Origin: Symbiodinium natans
Lineage: Eukaryota; Sar; Dinophyceae; Suessiales; Symbiodiniaceae
NCBI GenBank assembly: GCA_905221605.1
Contig: CAJNDS010002692.1
Span: 62,001 to 126,000, forward strand
Direction: 5' to 3'
Length of the DNA stretch: 64,000 bases
Shown here: positions 55,786 to 64,000 of the stretch, one piece after another
Layout: the number at the start of each line of letters is the position of its first letter
How positions within the stretch are numbered: position 1 is the stretch's first letter
The notes under the pieces: generated by a model
Seen by the model: only the letters and a program-made list of their open reading frames with translations
Told to the model about the DNA's origin: nothing
Database searches by the model: none
Program-made: the position numbers and the translations under genes

Positions 55786-57593
55786 TTCAACTTGATGAGC
55801 TTGACGCGCAGGTCAGTAAACATCTCGCGCAGGAGTTGCCCAGCCACCTTTGACTATGCAGTGTCTCAACAAGTGTCAGGGATGGCCGGGGCATGCGGGC
55901 GGGCCCACCAATTCAAGTACTGAATGCAGATTTCTGCCCAGCAACCATCTCGTAAAAGCTGTCGCCGATCACAATCAAGTCATGAGACCTGTGCACTGAA
56001 TGAAGATGTTTTCCCAAAGTCAGGGACAGCGATGCTTAAAGAAACGGCTCGTTGGGCTACAGTGCAGCAATGTGCAGCACTAGTGCAGCTCAGCAACTGG
56101 TGAAAGTCAGTGTCTCGGACCAGGTTGTAAAAGGTACAAGTCTTCCAAAGCCCTCAGCTGCAAGTTATCTTGGCAGTGATACCCCAAACTTCAAGCAAGC
56201 TTGTCTAAGCTGGTTCTGCCAACAACAGCAGCCTGCCACCTTGAATAAACGAAATCACCGCTCGACGGCATGGGCTGCTGAACAGCGGCCCGGCTGATCG
56301 GGGTACCTTTGCAACACGTGGAAAAGCAGGTGTGGACATTATGGCTGAGACAAAGCTCGAATTGTCTCGCCCATCCTTTCTCATCAAGTTCTCATGGCTT
56401 TGATGCCACAGGCTGCCGCAAGCTGTCTTTGCACATCGCAATGTGACGCCGTGCTGCAAATATCCATAAGCGCTTCGGGCTGAGATGACCTTGTGAAAGC
56501 CCAGTGTCCGTCCACGCAAATCGGTTAACCCTGGCGTGTCGTGTACATCATGTGCGTCACGTGCATTGTGCAGCTGAAGAGCTGTGACTCTGCTCAGCAG
56601 CGGCAGCAGGCCAGGCAGGTGTTGGGCTGCGCTGTCCTGCACCCAACCACTGACTGCATTCGTCACCTGGGCAGCGCAACGCTTGGGGGAGCATCTGCGC
56701 AAAAACACATTAAGAACTTGCTTTTCCAATCAAAAAAACTTTTGAAAACAATCAAACAACTCTCCTTGGCCATTTACAAGCAAACTACACTCCCGGAGAC
56801 TGCCTTTCTTATGATTTCGAACAAAATTCCTGACAAATGGGATCGTAAAACGCGAAATCTCTCGTTTTTTGGAGGTCCGACGCCACGAAACGCGTGACTG
56901 TCGTCGCTCTTCGGGCGTCCGGGTTCGCAAAATGCGTAACTGTCGTTGCTTTTGACGTACGGGTTCACGAAAATCGTAATTACCTGTCGTCGCTTTTGGA
57001 CGCCCGGATTTGGGAATTCCTTCTTTCCTTCCTCCCTCCCTCCCTTCCTTCCTTCCTTCCTCCCTCCCTCCCTCCCCCCGCCCTCCCTCCCTCCCTCCCT
57101 CCCTTTCTTCTCCTTCCTTTCTTGCAAAAACAAAGTTTGCTTTGACTCGGATTGAACACAAATCAAAAAATGATCATCCCGCATCGTGAAGTGCAGTGGC
57201 CAAGCTGATACCCTTCCGCACATGTCCTCATACCATCTCCAAGGTGCAATGTATGTCGGCCCTAGCTCCAAAGCTTGGGAGATCAGCCGATGGGCTCGGT
57301 CTTCCTAGGTGATGTTGGGGAATGTTCAGCGATAGCGACAGCCAGCGGTTTCTCAATACACCGTCACCTGTAGCCGAGAAACAATCTCTTGCATCATCAT
57401 CTTGAAATTCGAGGGAACTTCTTCCGGGAAGCCAAGTGTGGTCAAAAGACTTGTGCAAAGAATCCTCGGCGAAAGCTGTCTTATTGGTGTTGGAGATATG
57501 ACTGCGACGTTGCGACGGCTTTTCGGCTATTCTCCAACCAAGCATCGTGTCATCCCAATCGAAGATGGTAACCTCGGTGCCACAATGTGACAC
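55786..57593 (-). CDS. HAD-like protein of the dinoflagellate FDWDDT family (multi-exon)
   Basis: Minus-strand exons in order. From 57593, after TTCAGCAG, comes GTEVTIFDWDDTMLG, the HAD motif I with the catalytic DxD. Exon 56666-56586, after GCTGCCCAG, reads VTNAVSGWVQDSAAQHLPGL, corresponding to HAD motif II (the T/N in a TNA context). From 56489 comes VISARSAYG. About 55983-55937 reads DLIVIGDSFYEMVAG, HAD motif III/IV (GDS). Exon 55847 to about 55786 reads VAGQLLREMFTDLRVKLIKL. I recall this string of motifs as a recurrent family in dinoflagellates, where the phosphatase-like core is followed by a helical tail. The motif-I aspartates are present, so phosphotransfer chemistry is possible, but the substrate is unknown. 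N-terminal exons may lie further right (57835-57600: EPFREAMETVYRDDIKDIKC). The last exon was not located. Confidence 0.65.
57020..57120. repeat. CCTT/CCCT microsatellite
   Basis: Runs of ccttcctt and ccctccct on the plus strand, probably in an intron of the HAD-like gene on the minus strand. Open frames across it (SLPPSL, EGGREGG) are repeat artefacts. Confidence 0.9.
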
Positions 57594-57596
57594 CTG

Positions 57597-58372
57597 CTGA
57601 ATGTGCACAAATTTCAGACAAAGACATACAAAGCCAAGCAGATCCGAGTGGCAGTGGAATCGGTCTTGCTCAAGCCCGGAGGCTTCAGCAAGGCCTCTCC
57701 ATCAAGTGCCAAATACAGGCTGGCATCAGCCAGATTTTGCACGGTCTCATCCAAACACTTGATGTCTTTGATGTCGTCGCGGTAGACCGTCTCCATGGCT
57801 TCCCGGAAAGGCTCTGCCGAGGCTCGCAGCGAATGCACACTGCAATTGCAGGACCACACACCGTTAAAGCCGTAGACATCGCGAGTGCTAGTAGCCCACA
57901 GGTAATGTACCCTACCGGGTGGATGTGTGAGTAGTGATCGCATAAGACGTTCACCTCTGCTGCAGCCTCTCCAAGGCAGAGCAAAAATGGCTACGCCAGA
58001 ACAGCAGGAGATGTACGATGACTCACGACAGTGCAGGAAAAATCGACAAAGACCTGAGTGGAGTCTCAGATCAGAACATAGAGCGGCAAGTCCTGGAATG
58101 TCGTTGCAGCTACCTCTCGTAAGATTTAGCAAATTAATGCTCTGAGCCAATATTCGAAGCCTTCGAAGAACTCGAGAAGCCGTGCTCTGAAGCACAAAGT
58201 GTTGGCCGCTCTGGGCGCTATTTGGACAGTGACCATGCGCCGTACAGTGTGCAGTCTCCTTGTACTGCTTCAGCTCCTTGTCTGTAACGACTGCACCATA
58301 GCAGGATATGAGAACCTGCCAGAACAGAGACTTCTGACTTGCCCGGGACTGCCCGGCAGACACAGTATTCAC
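57597..58372 (-). CDS. Hypothetical exon(s), possibly 5' part of the HAD-like gene
   Basis: A 252-codon minus frame whose last third is protein-like: EPFREAMETVYRDDIKDIKC, LDETVQNLADASLYLALDGE, ALLKPPGLSKTDSTATRICL. The first part is cysteine/serine-rich and may be intronic. It ends 21 bases before the exon carrying the HAD motif I, so the two cannot be one exon. They could be neighbouring exons or the end of a separate gene. Confidence 0.35.
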
Positions 58373-58399
58373 ATTGCCAAGCCTTCATCAACACGAAGA

Positions 58400-59420
58400 A
58401 CGTCCCCAGGAATCCGGCAGCCTCCCTCTTCTTCGGAGCACCTGAGATCTCATTGCACAGAGGCGAAAAAACATGCAAAGAAGCGCATCTCCATGCACTT
58501 CTGATTGCCTCCCACTAGGCACCTGAATTGCATGTAAACAGGAAGGGCTGCCTGCAGAACTGCCAGATTCGGCAACCATGAAGATGATCATGCCTTCGAT
58601 CATCACTAAATGCAAGACCTGCTGAAGAGACAGCTGCGTAACGAAGGGCAGATGGGCGCACCAATTGTCAGCGTTGTCAACGTGGACCATTGTGTCTTTG
58701 ACTGCTTTGCCTTGTCACCTGAATCCGCCCGTGACTGCTACCATGCCATGCACCCTCAGACCGACTGAGTTCGGGGTTCGTATTTTTATATCACCCGGTG
58801 CGCACACAACTCGCACCTTTGATAGCCCACAGAATAAGTGCCGTAATGATGAGCTTCGACTGAAGAAGAACCTGACATCATGATCATCTTTTAACAGCCC
58901 GCCTTCAATGGCAGAAGATTCAAGGTGCCTGATATGCAGCACCATCCATTGAGCCCATTGACTTCATCTCCAGCCAATCCCCAACAGCATACCTCGTGCA
59001 AGTAAGACAGCAGAAGTTCTCCGAGAGCAAACCGACTACTCGGCCGCGCACAGAAGGCCAATGTAGGAGTAGATCCTCATGCGATGTGAGGCCCATGCAC
59101 AAATCACACAACATCACAACAGCTCATCAGATTTCTATACATCGACCTATACATCGACCCGACAGAAGCCGAGCCGCTTCATGGAGGGGCCGGTGTAACA
59201 GCTGATGAGCCCCACCTTCCATCCCCTGCATCAGTCGTGCCGTTGTACACGGCCTCTGAGCTTCCCGTGAGTCCCCCAGTGTGCGCACAGCGCCTGGGAT
59301 CGCGCAGCGCCAGGAGGTTGAAGATGAAAATGCAGATGAAAGACTTCGCTATGACCGGAGTCATCTTCCTAGCGCTCAAGCAGAATGTACCCATTGCCGA
59401 CACGGGGAAGAGAGTCATGT
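58400..59420 (-). CDS. Hypothetical exons, unassigned
   Basis: Minus-strand stretches include HVDNADNWCAHLPFVTQLSL with LQQVLHLVMIEGMIIFMVAE (58690-58560) and VRVVCAPGDIKIRTPNSVGL with RVHGMVAVTGGF (about 58822-58720), the latter between ATCAAAG and a CAG/gtgaca donor. They look like real exons with beta-rich or hydrophobic sequence. I recognise no family and cannot say whether they form one gene. Confidence 0.3.
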
Positions 59421-59489
59421 GCGTGCAGCTCTTAACGACAGCACTCAGGGGCCCAGCCAGGCCTGTAGGGAAGTTCTTTGGCCACCTTA

Positions 59490-60156
59490 GCCTCGAAGAG
59501 ATGAAACAAAACAGAGCAAACTCTGCAAGGTTTCGTTAGCTTTTGTGGTCGCACGTTGTTGTGCCTTTTTTTGTCTTGCCTTGTCAGCTGGTGAAGTGGA
59601 AAAGGCACTGGCGAACTCGTCCTTGCTGTAGCGCTTGTAAGATCCTGAAAACTCCACTCACAATCGGCCACGAGACACCTGCAACAAGGGTTGAAGTCGA
59701 GGCGCCGTCAGTGAAGCGCACCTTCACGCTATCTCGTGTTTTCTCTATAATGTCCGCGTGGAACTTCTGTCCTGCAGTGCCGAAGCCAAGAGGCGAATCC
59801 AAGACAGCACAAGCCAGGAATGCGCTCCCTCAGCCCATTTGCCAGTGCCATGAAGCAGCACCCTCATGCCAACCTGCGGCCAAGACGGCCAAGTGAAATG
59901 AATTGAAGCAAGTCAAGCGAAGTTCTCATGCTTTCTCAGTTCAGTATTGTACTTGACGAATGCTTAGAAGCCGACCTCATACTCACCATCTGCTGCCTAC
60001 AAGCAGCGACTGGCAGATTCCGTCAGTGATTGTTCTGCACTACTATACAATATACTGGACTCTGTGAGCAAGCTGGCAGGCCTTGGGCACCCGGATCAGC
60101 AACCTCTTGAACTGCCTTTTGCTGAAGCGCTTGTAGCCGCCATCAATGTACTTCAC
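59490..60156 (-). CDS. Tudor/SH3-like barrel protein (multi-exon, partial)
   Basis: Three minus exons share one barrel pattern. Exon 60156 to about 60067, after CTTCCTGCAG, reads VKYIDGGYKRFSKRQFKRLL. Exon 59771-59679, after GGCACTGCAG, reads GQKFHADIIEKTRDSVKVRF, then TDGASTSTLVA. The exon from 59645, after TTTCAG, reads SYKRYSKDEFASAFSTS and continues with a lysine/glutamine-rich tail. The phases of 59679 and 59645 agree and join as AGSYKRYSKDEF. The WxAxVxx...VxVxYxDGxxKR layout is typical of Tudor, Agenet or related barrels that bind methylated residues or act as adaptors. At least two units are present: GGYKRFSK and GSYKRYSK. The N-terminus was not found; a degenerate repeat field begins just to the right. 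Confidence 0.5.
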
Positions 60157-60165
60157 CTGCAGGAA

Positions 60166-60285
60166 GCGAAGGAACCGAACCGCGAACCGTGGAACCGGAA
60201 CCGTCAGAACCGGAACCTGCGGACCGAATAGTAAAACCGGAACCGTCGAACCGAACCGAAATAGAAACCGAACCGTAAAAGGTTC
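60166..60285. repeat. AACCG-type array, left flank of the satellite
   Basis: Tandem and near-tandem gaaccg/aaccgg words on the plus strand (ggaaccgaaccgcgaaccgt and similar). The same type of array recurs at 61404-61502 in the same orientation. Confidence 0.85.
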
Positions 60286-60512
60286 CTATTTTAATCAGGG
60301 TTGGGCTGAAGGGATTTGAGCCCAGGACCAAACATTCCTAGGCTCTGAAGGGTATGCATTTCGAGAGTGGCCTCATGAAGAAGGGGAAGGTTCCCTTCCT
60401 TGTTTTGCGTCCCATTTTCTCGAGCCGCCCCACCCCCGACCCTTTTTGGGGTCACTTGAACCTGGAAAAGGACGTAAAGCCGTAACGGCACGCTTTTTTC
60501 TTATTTCGTTTA

Positions 60513-60564
60513 GGGTTTTTTTTTTGCCACCCGTTTAGGGTTTAAAGTTATTTAGGGTTTAGGG
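60513..60564. repeat. TTTAGGG telomere-like run
   Basis: Several TTTAGGG words with spacing changes directly precede the hairpin satellite. Their orientation is opposite to that of the CCCTAAA runs near 62.4 kb. Confidence 0.75.
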
Positions 60565-60569
60565 TTCGA

Positions 60570-61262
60570 ACCTCCGACCTCCGAAATACGTGCCCTTGGG
60601 CGGGGGGGTCCGGTCGGGAACGGCCCCCTAAGAAATACGTGCCCTTTACGGCGTTTTCAGGCCGGGAACGGCCCGACCTCAGAAATACATGCCCTCAGGC
60701 CCAAAAAGACCCAAAAAAGGTACGTATTTGGGAGGTCGGGGGGGGGGGGGGGTCAAGAAATACGTGCCCCCAAAAAGACCCAAAAAAGGTACGTATTTGG
60801 GAGGCGGGCTGGGGGGGTCCGGTCCGAGAACAGCCCGACCTCCGAAATACGTGCCCTTTACGGCGTTTTCAAGCAAAAAAAACCCAAAAAAAGTACGTAT
60901 TTGGGAGGTCGGCGGGCGGGCGGGGGGTCCGGTCCGGGAACTCCCCCCGACCTAAGAAATACGTGCCCTTTGCGGCGTTTTCAAGCCCAAAAGGAACAGC
61001 CCCACCTCCGAAATACGTGCCCTTTACGGCGTTTTCAGCCCCAAAAAGACCCAAAAAAGGTACGTATTTGGGAGGTCGGCGGGCGGGGGGGGGGGGGTCC
61101 GGTCCGGGAACGGGCCGACCTCGGAAATACATGCCCTTTACGGCGTTTTCAGGCCTAAAAAGACCGGCCCGACCTAAGAAATACGTGCCCTTTACGGCGT
61201 TTTCAGGGCCCAAAAAGACCCAAAAAAAGTAAAAAAGGTACGTATTTGGGAGGTCGGCGGGC
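60570..61262. repeat. Satellite of hairpin units (AAATACGT ... ACGTATTT)
   Basis: About five to seven copies of a unit of 100-130 bp. A unit reads gacctccgaaatacgtgccc, tttacggcgttttca, cccaaaaagacccaaaaaag, then gtacgtatttgggaggtc. The two ends are inverted repeats of about 17 bp (CCGACCTCC-AAATACGT against its complement) with a loop of about 50 bp. Between units lies a G-rich hinge (ggggggtccggtccgggaac). Some units lack one arm. Both strands stay open for hundreds of bases with repeated peptides, so frames of up to 197 codons are artefacts. Confidence 0.9.
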
Positions 61263-61403
61263 GTCAGGCGTTCAAGACCGCCTGAGCGTGTCCAAGTGTT
61301 TCTCGCGAAGTTCTTTACGCTACTCTTCTCTTCTCTCGTGAGGGGACTTTGGGCTTGGGGTTTTAGGGTGGCTCAGGGTGTGAGGTTTTTGTGGAACCGT
61401 GCG

Positions 61404-61502
61404 AGTTAACCGCGAACCGAACCGTCCGGAACCGTCGCTCAAACCGGAACCGCCGAACCGAACCGCAGAAACAGAAACCGTAACCGAACCGAACCGAACC
61501 GT
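61404..61502. repeat. AACCG-type array, right flank of the satellite
   Basis: Words aaccgaaccg, ccggaaccgtcg and cagaaaccgtaaccgaaccg in direct orientation with the array at 60166-60285, so that the hairpin satellite is bracketed by related arrays. Confidence 0.85.
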
Positions 61503-61870
61503 TTGTTTGCTGCACCTGTCATGTGCCAGAACCTCTCCGAGACCCCTGAACGTTCTTCGAGCCATCCCCAATCCAGCCTTGGTTGTGTCCCCTGAAGTGT
61601 CTACGACGTCGGCATAGAAGTGATTCCAGGGCCTTGTCTTTCACATGCAACTCCACACTTGTGCAGCAGGTGAACAAGGCATGCTGGGCGCAGGTACATG
61701 TAATACTTGCCAGTCCCACGTAGGCACACACGTGTGCCTGAATGACAGCAGTGGCTCAGCAGATAGGTTTGGAGCTTCATGGGCTCAAGATAGCATTAAG
61801 ACCGTGGACTGATCGGCTCGATGACAGATCCTAGCGTTATGACACTGGACGTGTAGCCAGAGCCACGTTT
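61503..61870. other. No assigned gene
   Basis: No motif recognised between the AACCG array and the AT-rich patch. Confidence 0.3.
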
Positions 61871-62035
61871 CAAGGAATATTTTTTTATGGAAAAGCTATG
61901 TTTTTGTGAGTTTATGATTTATGATATTTTGCGAAATTTCTGCGCTTCTCTTCGGTTTTATGAAAAATATGAGTTTTATGGAAAATTATGTTTTTCGTAG
62001 ATTTTATGAACAGCTTATGATTTTTTATGGAGAGC
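61871..62035. repeat. AT-rich patch with repeated TTTTATGGAAAA-like words
   Basis: Words such as tttttatggaaaa, gttttatggaaaa and tttttatggagag, with ttatgattt, recur over about 165 bp. Sharply AT-rich compared with both flanks. Confidence 0.65.
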
Positions 62036-62120
62036 GCCAAATTACGACGCGCAATATCACGATAGTAACGACGCAGAAGCCAGCGCCAGTAACAGCGCGT
62101 AGGCAATCCCGAAGCGTCCC

Positions 62121-62860
62121 GAAAACCTAAGCCCTAAACCCAGCAATCAAAGAAACTTCGTCTTTCGGAGCTTCACTGTGATGCCCTTTCACTGGCGTCT
62201 ATCCTGAACCCCAGGATCCTTCAAAACCCTGCACAAGACACAAATCTGCAAAATCTCTTTTGTTCGCAAGGCAGCCATGTCCTGCAGAGCTTCCTTGGCC
62301 ACATCCTATATTCTACTGGAGCCCACTCGCGCCCACAGCGGTTTGCGGTCCTTTACACTGTCTGGCATAAACTGCAGGCCCCCATACCCTGAATCCAAGA
62401 CTTCCTAAACTTCCTAGACAACCCTAAACCCTAAACCCCAAACCCGAAACCCTAAACCCTAAACCCCACACCCTAAACTTCCTCAACCCGAAGTCGCAGA
62501 AACCTTTCGTGGGCGCATCTCTGGCCCCGGGGCTCCGAGGCTCTGAGGCTTCGAAGCTGCAAAACGGACTCACGCTTCTCGCAGCGAGGGGCCTGCCACT
62601 GGAAAGACTCTTGAACCCTAAACTCTATAAACCCTAAACCCTATACCCTAAACCCTATAAGGGTTGTACGGGGGGGTTTCTCACGTTTTTGGGCTTAGGG
62701 TTTCGGTCGGGCTCACATGGAGGCACTTAAATACACATATGAAAACCCCCAAACCCTAAAGCCCAAACCCTAAACCCTGAATATGTGCGACTGCTGCCGG
62801 AAGCAGGCGCGTAAATACCAAATCTTTAGGCTTATGGTTTACGGTATGGGGTTTAAGCTT
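62121..62860. repeat. Cluster of interstitial telomere-like repeats
   Basis: CCCTAAA heptamers and close variants occur at 62121-62140, 62421-62478, 62616-62660 and 62745-62781, with TTTAGGG-sense words near 62690-62705. Dinoflagellate telomeres carry TTTAGGG, so these are internal relics or seeds of old ends. No gene is recognisable among them. Confidence 0.8.
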
Positions 62861-63010
62861 TGGGGATTTGGGCGGAAATCAGAAGTACCCCGTTGTTTTT
62901 GCCACTGCGAGCTCTGGAGAGCCTCCGCCTGTTGGAAATCGAAACCAAGCTTCTGAAGCCATAAAGGGGATTTGCTTTCTGTGGCAGCAGCACCTTCGGA
63001 GCACGCCGCC

Positions 63011-63631
63011 CTAGCGCTTCCCAAAAGGGGATTTAGAAGCTTTCTGCGCAGGCATCACCTTTGGAGTACGCCGCTGTGGAAGCCGCTCGCCGACGGGTGT
63101 CACGGGCGCAGGACGAACATCAGGAACTGCAACTGGCTCATACTCGGGCCTCTTTCGCTTCCGGCTCCTCCGCGGTGCCTTTTTCTTAACATCCTCGTTC
63201 GAGGAGCCATCCGCATCCGACCATGTGACCGGCGCTTCCGTCGCCGCAGGCAAGTTTTTGGTGGGGAAACTCTCAAGCTTCAGCCGGGCTCTTATAGCCC
63301 ACGCATGTGGGCAATGAGCCCGTCTTCTGAAGTGCCAACAACTGCAATGTGTTCGGCCGTCCGGGGGGTGATACACACAGCAGTTCTCATAGTAAAGCGT
63401 CTGAAGAGCCTCAAGCGCCAGCTTTTTGGATTCTGGCATCTGCACGATCAGGCCATCTTCGATCATCATGTCTTCCAGCGTTCTAAGATTCTTGGTGTTG
63501 ATGTGCCGCCATATCTTCTCGACAGTCCCAGTGTCCATTGCTGCTGGCATGCCGCATTTCATGATGAAAATGCGGGTTTGTGGATTGCCACGGACCTTTT
63601 CCATGATAAAGGAAGGATTGCGTCGCGAGTC
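63011..63631 (-). CDS. SWIM-type zinc-finger protein (3' part)
   Basis: An exon starts at 63631 after a TTCCTTGCAG acceptor and runs to the stop at 63011. The open frame extends further to 63724 but is probably intronic beyond the acceptor. It begins DSRRNPSFIMEKVRGNPQTR and IFIMKCGMPAAMDTGTVEKI. The SWIM signature CxC...CxH is explicit: THCSCWHFRRRAHCPHAWA, with Cys, Cys, Cys and His in register, preceded by a tyrosine-rich strand (LYYENCCVYHPPDG). A basic, nuclear-signal-like tail follows (KKKAPRRSRKRKRPEYEPVA). SWIM domains are found in MULE transposases, in kinases and in chromatin proteins, and bind DNA or protein. The remainder of the protein lies upstream, probably beyond the window edge, so which kind this is cannot be said. 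Confidence 0.65.
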   Translation of the reverse strand, partial: DSRRNPSFIMEKVRGNPQTRIFIMKCGMPAAMDTGTVEKIWRHINTKNLRTLEDMMIEDGLIVQMPESKKLALEALQTLYYENCCVYHPPDGRTHCSCWHFRRRAHCPHAWAIRARLKLESFPTKNLPAATEAPVTWSDADGSSNEDVKKKAPRRSRKRKRPEYEPVAVPDVRPAPVTPVGERLPQRRTPKVMPAQKASKSPFGKR

Positions 63632-63739
63632 CTGCAAGGAACTCGAGGGGCCCCTTAAGGGATTTATTAGTCTACCTTGAACTAGGGGGCCCCTCCTGGT
63701 GTAAGCCCTACACGCCCCGCACACTCAAAAGGCTCTGCA

Positions 63740-64000
63740 CCTAAGAGGCTCAGGGTTTTGAGGGCAACTTGTATGTCTCATGAAGATTCTCAAGCAACTC
63801 TATACGCGCAACCTTTTCTACAAGAATAAAGGTTCGGCTTAGGGTTCCGAGCAGGCTTTGGCCCTGTGGCCTCCAAAATTCGTTTGATCGTTGGGAGAAG
63901 TCGAACACCCCCTGGAGCTCGGAGACGGTGCAGCGGCAGACCACGCAACATCCAACCATCGGGACGGGTAGGGACAACAGCAGTGCAGCCAGCGGGGGTC
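63740..64000 (-). CDS. Hypothetical open frame at window edge
   Basis: A 75-codon minus frame (63977-63750) ends RTFILVEKVARIELLENLHE then TYKLPSKP. It may be an upstream exon of the SWIM protein or spacer. The sequence continues outside the window. Confidence 0.22.

Noticed and set aside
56730-57271. Minus frames rich in EGGREGG and KEGRKEG
   Set aside because: Translation of the CCTT/CCCT microsatellite, probably intronic in the HAD-like gene.
60639-61232. A 197-codon plus frame with repeated KYVPFTAF peptides, and a similar minus frame
   Set aside because: Both are by-products of the hairpin satellite; peptide repeats mirror the DNA unit and both strands are open equally.
1-64000. Operons, ribosome binding sites, CRISPR arrays, rRNA genes
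   Set aside because: None seen; the split genes and repeats are eukaryotic, so prokaryotic features were not pursued.

Overview
The window looks like nuclear DNA of a dinoflagellate, most likely a Symbiodiniaceae-type alga. GC is moderate to high with long homopolymer C/G tracts. Genes are broken into short exons (38 to about 340 nt), and introns often use GC instead of GT donors. Interstitial TTTAGGG-type telomeric repeats, abundant pyrimidine microsatellites and a relic of the dinoflagellate spliced leader are present. Nothing suggests prokaryotic organisation (no operons, ribosome binding sites or CRISPR), so only the longest exons appear as long open frames.

Every gene I can support lies on the minus strand, so the window reads as one unidirectional cluster transcribed from high to low coordinates. 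From right to left: a SWIM zinc-finger protein (63.0-63.6 kb); a telomere-like and hairpin-satellite repeat field (60.2-62.9 kb); a Tudor/SH3-like barrel protein (59.5-60.2 kb); a dinoflagellate HAD-like (FDWDDT) protein (55.8-57.6 kb); mostly unassigned sequence with an AT-rich island and GC-rich minisatellites (47.4-55 kb); isolated unassigned exons (46-47 kb); a giant CT-rich microsatellite (44.5-45.0 kb); a first exon preceded by relict spliced-leader copies (43.5 kb); ribosomal protein eL18 (39.8-41.3 kb, five exons, the best-supported gene here); a PLOD-like glycosyltransferase (34-37.1 kb); several unassigned open exons (28-33.8 kb); a helical-repeat protein of FASTK/RAP or OPR type (25.4-27.5 kb); a decayed reverse-transcriptase element with split direct repeats (22.2-24.7 kb); a type II membrane glycosyltransferase-like protein (16.5-17.5 kb); leucine-rich-repeat-like exons (13.9-15.1 kb); membrane exons resembling a voltage-gated K+ channel (10.6-12.8 kb); a membrane protein with a PAS-like tail (8.5-10.2 kb); and the C-linker, cyclic-nucleotide-binding domain and coiled-coil tail of a CNG/KCNH-type channel (3.1-6.8 kb).

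The genes do not form one pathway; their shared feature is orientation. The observations most worth checking are the DIRS/PAT-like arrangement of the retroelement, the inverted-repeat satellite flanked by AACCG arrays, the four consecutive GC-donor introns of eL18, and the tandem spliced-leader relic. Exon boundaries were read by eye from AG acceptors and reading frames and need transcript support. Family names rest on recalled motif patterns, not on database searches.
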